Both the position numbers and the translations under genes were made by a program. The notes beneath the pieces are model-generated. The model did not search any database. It saw nothing but the letters and a program-made list of their open reading frames with translations, and was not told where the DNA came from. A DNA stretch of 64,000 bases from Methylobacterium sp. E-065 (GTDB lineage: Bacteria; Pseudomonadota; Alphaproteobacteria; Rhizobiales; Beijerinckiaceae), in assembly GCF_022829605.1 (NCBI RefSeq), contig NZ_JAKSYD010000054.1:62001-126000 (forward strand), written 5' to 3'. Positions 60,635 through 64,000 of the stretch are shown piece by piece. Each line of letters opens with the position of its first letter. The first letter of the stretch is position 1.

Positions 60635-61372
60635 GTGATCCGCCTTCGTCCGCTCGCAATCCTGTCCGTCGGTCTCATGCTCGGTGTCGGCCCGCTGGCC
60701 GCTCAGCAGCCGGCTCCCCCGCCCTCGACCGCACCGTCCCCGGCCCAGACGAACCCGCTGCCGACCACCACGGCTCCGAACCCGGCGCCCGATCCGGGCA
60801 AGAGCCCGGCGCCGGCGCCCGAGCAGGCGGTGGCGCCGCCGCCGGCCGGGCAGAGCGCCGTTGGGACGCCGGCACGCCCGACCCTGATCGACAAGCCCGG
60901 CGAGCCGGGCGACGTCGACGAGGTGACGCTGCCCGCCAAGCCGGCCGCCATCGTCACCGGCAAGACGAAGTGGGAGGAGGCGGTTGTGAACCTCAAGCAG
61001 GCCTTCGCGCGGATCGAGGCGGATCTCGCCAAGCTCGGCGTCGCGCCGGCGGGCCGGCCGCTCGCGGTCTTCACCCGCACCGACGATGATGGCTTCGAGT
61101 TCGAGGCGATGATCCCGGTGGCGGCCGCGCCGAACCCCGTGCCCGCCGAGACGGACGGGCTGCGCTTCGGCACGACGCCCTCCGGCAAGGCGCTGCGCTT
61201 CGCCCACAGGGGCTCCTACGAGTCGATCGACAGCACCTACGAGACGTTGACCGCCTACCTCGATGCCAAGGACATCGTGGTGCAGGACCGGTTCGTCGAG
61301 GAATACGCCACCGACCTCAAGGACGGCACCGACGACAATCTCGACGTGAATATCTACGCGCTGGTGAAGTAG
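60635..61372 (+). CDS. Secreted GyrI-like domain protein
   Basis: This 245-residue protein has a signal peptide (LRPLAILSVGLMLGVGPLAAQ) and a long proline-, alanine- and threonine-rich linker to about residue 95. The C-terminal domain resembles the GyrI/SOUL-like effector-binding fold (KWEEAVVNLKQAFARIEADL, GRPLAVFTRTDDDGFEFEAM, FAHRGSYESIDSTYETLTAY, then DRFVEEYATD). Exported versions may bind small molecules; no ligand is known. The start is GTG at 60635, at the signal peptide; an ATG at 60584 is possible but adds 17 unlikely residues. Confidence 0.75.
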   Translation: MIRLRPLAILSVGLMLGVGPLAAQQPAPPPSTAPSPAQTNPLPTTTAPNPAPDPGKSPAPAPEQAVAPPPAGQSAVGTPARPTLIDKPGEPGDVDEVTLPAKPAAIVTGKTKWEEAVVNLKQAFARIEADLAKLGVAPAGRPLAVFTRTDDDGFEFEAMIPVAAAPNPVPAETDGLRFGTTPSGKALRFAHRGSYESIDSTYETLTAYLDAKDIVVQDRFVEEYATDLKDGTDDNLDVNIYALVK

Positions 61373-61401
61373 GGTGTCGTATCCACGGTTCCACGTCTCT
61401 C

Positions 61402-61571
61402 CCTCCCCCCTTTGCGGGGGAGGTTGGCCCGCGAAGCGGGTCGGGAGAGGGGAGCGACGGTGCAGAATTCAGCGCTGCGCCGCGCGAAGGTCGCGCCTCC
61501 TTTGGAACCCGGGCTCCCCTCTCCCGACCCCTGCTGACGCAGGGCCCACCCTCCCCCGCAGAGGGGGGAGG
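61402..61571. repeat. 170-base inverted-repeat element (REP/BIME-like)
   Basis: The left part (61402-61455) and right part (61513-61571) are imperfect reverse complements. Each starts or ends with a C-rich hairpin of the type CCTCCCCCC..GGGGGAGG and includes a CGGGAGAGGGGAGC segment. The centre, about 57 bases, is unrelated. The element fills most of the 313-base gap between the GyrI-like gene and the endonuclease III homologue, which holds no other feature. It may act as a transcription end point. Confidence 0.75.
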
Positions 61572-61685
61572 AATAGAAGTGGCGGCCCGTTAGGCTGATC
61601 CTGAAGCCATCGCACCCCGATCGGACAGATCGCCGCTGCCCCGCGCGCGCCGGAACAGCGGCGCCGGCTGGCGGATTCGACCGCT

Positions 61686-62447
61686 ATGCCCCTCGCCGAC
61701 CTCCGCACTGAAACCCGCCCGCGGGCCAGCCGCAAAGCCGCCCCCGCCCCCGGTGATCCCGCCCTCGCCGACAAGGCGATCGCCGTCCACGCGCGGCTCT
61801 GCCCGGTCTATGGCTGCCCGATCCCGTACTTCCACAGCCTGGATCCGGTCAGCGAACTCGTCTCCTCGCTCCTGTCGCACCGGACGCGCAACGCGGAATC
61901 GGGCCGGGCCTTCAAGGCGCTGCGCGCCCGCTTTCCCGACTGGGACGCCGTGATCGACGCGGACGTGCCGGAGATCGAGGCCGCCATCGCGGGCGTGACC
62001 TGGCCGGAGCTGAAGGCGCCGCGCATCCGCGACGTGCTGCGGGCCCTGCGCGATCGGTGCGGCAGCCTCGACCTCGCCTTCCTGGCCGACATGGAGGTCG
62101 AGGCGGCGCGGGCTTGGCTGCAGGCGATCCCGGGGGTCGGCCCGAAGACCAGCGCGGCGGTCCTGTCCTTCTCCACGCTCCGGATGCCGGCCCTGCCGGT
62201 TGACAGCCACCATCACCGGGTCGCCCAGCGCCTGGGGCTGATCGGCCCGCGGGTCGATGTCGGCCCCGCGCACCCGATCCTGCGGGCGCAGCTCCCCGAC
62301 GACTGGAGCGCGCAGGATCTCTACGACAATCATGAGATCCTGATGCTGCACGGTCAGAAGGTCTGCCACCATCACCGCCCGGCCTGCGGACGCTGCGTCC
62401 TGGTCGATCTCTGCCCGAGCGCGAAAGTGTCGACGCGGGAGCCGTGA
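61686..62447 (+). CDS. Endonuclease III-like base excision repair glycosylase
   Basis: This 253-residue protein is an HhH-GPD DNA glycosylase. The helix-hairpin-helix with catalytic lysine is IPGVGPKTSAAVLSF, the catalytic aspartate is in LPVDSHHHRVAQRL, and the C-terminal [4Fe-4S] loop has four cysteines in CHHHRPACGRCVLVDLC with the 6-2-5 spacing of endonuclease III. The N-terminal 30 residues are a basic, alanine-rich extension. It differs enough from Nth (SHRTRNAESG in place of the SAQATD motif) to be a paralogue with unknown lesion specificity. Confidence 0.9.
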   Translation: MPLADLRTETRPRASRKAAPAPGDPALADKAIAVHARLCPVYGCPIPYFHSLDPVSELVSSLLSHRTRNAESGRAFKALRARFPDWDAVIDADVPEIEAAIAGVTWPELKAPRIRDVLRALRDRCGSLDLAFLADMEVEAARAWLQAIPGVGPKTSAAVLSFSTLRMPALPVDSHHHRVAQRLGLIGPRVDVGPAHPILRAQLPDDWSAQDLYDNHEILMLHGQKVCHHHRPACGRCVLVDLCPSAKVSTREP

Positions 62448-62539
62448 ACCCATCCTTGACCGGTCCAGCCCACGGGTGCGAGTAACCCCCGCCCGGCTGG
62501 CGCGGAGCCCCGGTCTTATCTTGCTCAGGATCGGCGCCG

Positions 62540-63604
62540 ATGGCCGCGTTCACCGAATTGGTCTTCTCGGGCGTCCAGCCCACCGGCAACCTGCATCTCG
62601 GCAACTACCTTGGGGCGGTGAAGCGCTTCGTGGAGATGCAGGAGCGCGACGCGCAGTGCCTCTACTGCGTCGTCGACATGCACGCGATCACCGTCTGGCA
62701 GGACCCCGAGGCCCTGCGCGGCCAGATCCGCGAGGTCACGGCCGCCTTCCTCGCCGCCGGCATCGATCCCAAGCGCTCCATCGTGTTCAACCAGAGTCAG
62801 GTGCCGCAGCACGCCGAGCTCGCCTGGGTGTTCAACTGCGTCGCCCGCCTCGGCTGGCTGAACCGCATGACGCAGTTCAAGGAGAAGGCCGGCAAGGACC
62901 GGGAGAACGCCTCGATCGGGCTCTACGACTACCCTGTGCTGATGGCCGCCGACATCCTGGCCTACCGGGCGACGCATGTGCCGGTCGGCGAGGACCAGAA
63001 GCAGCACCTGGAGCTGACCCGGGACATCGCCCAGAAGTTCAACACCGATTTCGGATCCTCGATCGCGGCGCACGGCCACTGCGACGCGTTCTTCCCGATC
63101 ACCGAGCCGCTGATCGGCGGCCCGGCCGCCCGGGTCATGTCGCTGCGCGACGGCACCAAGAAGATGTCGAAGTCGGACCCGTCCGACAACGCCCGGATCA
63201 ATCTTACCGACGAGGCCGACACGATCGCCCAGAAGATCCGTAGGGCGAAGACCGATTCCGACCCCCTCCCCTCCGAGGTGGACGGCCTGAAGGAGCGGCC
63301 GGAGGCCGACAACCTCGTGGGGATCTATGCGGCTCTGGCTGGCATCACCCGCGAGGACGTGCTGCGCGATTTCGGCGGGGCGCAGTTCTCGACCTTCAAG
63401 CCGGCGCTCGCCGACCTCGCGGTGACGAGCCTCGCGCCGATCGCCGGGGAGATGCGCCGCCTCACCGCCGATCCGGGCCATATCGATGCGGTCCTGGCGG
63501 ATGGCAGCAACCGGGCCGAGACTATCGCGGCGCAGACGCTGGATGCCGTCAAGGACATCGTCGGCTTCGTCCGGCGCGGTCCGAGCCTCCAGGCGGTGCG
63601 GTGA
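62540..63604 (+). CDS. trpS: Tryptophan--tRNA ligase
   Basis: This 354-residue class I synthetase charges tRNA-Trp. The HIGH-like motif is in [19 protein letters not shown] near residue 15 and the KMSKS motif is in [16 protein letters not shown] near residue 200. The substrate-binding segments [14 protein letters not shown] and [16 protein letters not shown] are typical. Its stop overlaps the GTG of the next gene (GTGA), so a haloacid dehalogenase is probably translated with it. Confidence 0.97.
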   Translation: MAAFTELVFSGVQPTGNLHLGNYLGAVKRFVEMQERDAQCLYCVVDMHAITVWQDPEALRGQIREVTAAFLAAGIDPKRSIVFNQSQVPQHAELAWVFNCVARLGWLNRMTQFKEKAGKDRENASIGLYDYPVLMAADILAYRATHVPVGEDQKQHLELTRDIAQKFNTDFGSSIAAHGHCDAFFPITEPLIGGPAARVMSLRDGTKKMSKSDPSDNARINLTDEADTIAQKIRRAKTDSDPLPSEVDGLKERPEADNLVGIYAALAGITREDVLRDFGGAQFSTFKPALADLAVTSLAPIAGEMRRLTADPGHIDAVLADGSNRAETIAAQTLDAVKDIVGFVRRGPSLQAVR

Positions 63605-64000
63605 CCGTCCGGGCGCTGGTCTTCGACGTCTTCGGGACGCTGGTCGACTGGCGCTCCGGCGTTGCCCGCGAGGCTGCGCGGCTGCTCGCGCCCGTCGCGC
63701 CGAACCTCGATGCCGGCGCCTTCGCGGATGCGTGGCGGGCTCGGTACAATCCCTCGATGGAGACGGTGCGCTCCGGCGCCCGGCCCTACGTCGATCTCGA
63801 CACGCTCCAGGCGGAATCCCTGCCCGGCGTGCTGGCGCAGTTCGGCATCTCGGGCGTGTCTGAAGATGTGCAGCGCGAACTGGTCCAAGCGTGGCACCGG
63901 CTCGATGCGTGGCCCGATGTGCCGGACGCGCTGCGGCGGCTGCGGGAGAAGCACCTCGTCGCGCCGAATTCGAACGGGCCTGTCCGGTTGATGGCCGACC
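63601..64000 (+). CDS. Haloacid dehalogenase type II (HAD superfamily), cut by the window end
   Basis: The first 133 codons are visible. The nucleophilic aspartate motif [17 protein letters not shown] is at the N-terminus, followed by a helical cap domain ([20 protein letters not shown]) and [16 protein letters not shown] before the second HAD motif, seen as APNSNGP. This is the pattern of type II 2-haloacid dehalogenases, which hydrolyse L-2-haloacids, though many members act on other substrates. It starts at a GTG overlapping the trpS stop. The C-terminal half, including the lysine and acidic motifs, is outside the window. Confidence 0.85.
   Translation, partial: MTVRALVFDVFGTLVDWRSGVAREAARLLAPVAPNLDAGAFADAWRARYNPSMETVRSGARPYVDLDTLQAESLPGVLAQFGISGVSEDVQRELVQAWHRLDAWPDVPDALRRLREKHLVAPNSNGPVRLMAD

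Overview
The window is chromosomal DNA of a high-GC alphaproteobacterium, most likely Methylobacterium or Methylorubrum (Hyphomicrobiales). The evidence is the strong GC bias at third codon positions, a close relative of methylotroph pseudoazurin, an FdhF/YdeP-type formate dehydrogenase with a small translationally coupled partner (the fdh4 arrangement), an LsrB/VtlR-type regulator next to trxB, and the alphaproteobacterial order carA / yqeY / dnaG / rpoD. No rRNA, tRNA, CRISPR array, prophage or insertion sequence is visible. Most of the window is housekeeping DNA. The odd parts are single-gene changes: a broken glycosyltransferase, a decayed toxin gene, altered metal ligands, and an in-frame repeat.

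Layout. 1-4988: tail of a probable map, radC, then a four-gene cluster of circularly permuted ATP-grasp protein, alpha-E protein, transglutaminase and the Anbu proteasome-like hydrolase; this is the best candidate for a coherent, poorly understood system. 5003-8053: thiOSGE thiamine operon on the minus strand under a TPP riboswitch. 8276-10212: a retropepsin-like protease and a frameshifted glycosyltransferase behind an AT-rich leader. 10457-17106: class III cyclase, rpoD, dnaG and yqeY on the minus strand, with a brnT/brnA-like toxin-antitoxin pair lodged between dnaG and yqeY in the opposite orientation. 17318-23317: carA and carB, separated by a small membrane protein and a pseudoazurin that lacks a copper-ligand histidine. 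23402-28178: greA, a secreted protein, an ELM1-family protein, trxB, an lsrB/vtlR-like regulator and a small YARHG protein whose ribosome binding site lies inside a perfect hairpin.

28207-33423 (minus strand): msrP, an acyl-CoA ligase, a membrane protein and pepA. 33635-40596 (plus strand): lptF-lptG-lptD-pdxA-rsmA, joining lipopolysaccharide export, pyridoxal phosphate synthesis and 16S rRNA dimethylation; surA, often found between lptD and pdxA, is absent. 40634-45336: Tim44-like protein, PAS histidine kinase, S24/LexA-like repressor, DUF952 protein and pyrD. 45495-49599: formate dehydrogenase pair, a CitE-like CoA-ester lyase and a glycine-zipper protein. 49609-56125: MATE transporter, small membrane protein, alpha/beta hydrolase, and a ligase-associated helicase plus PdeM nuclease. 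The helicase gene carries an in-frame inverted-repeat element. 56182-64000: ftsY, an RluA-type pseudouridine synthase, mtaB, dapF, a GyrI-like secreted protein, a 170-bp repeat element, an endonuclease III homologue, trpS and the start of a haloacid dehalogenase.

Tight overlaps (thiO/thiS, thiG/thiE, pdxA/rsmA, DUF952/pyrD, fdh pair, hydrolase/helicase, dapF/mtaB, trpS/dehalogenase) point to widespread translational coupling.
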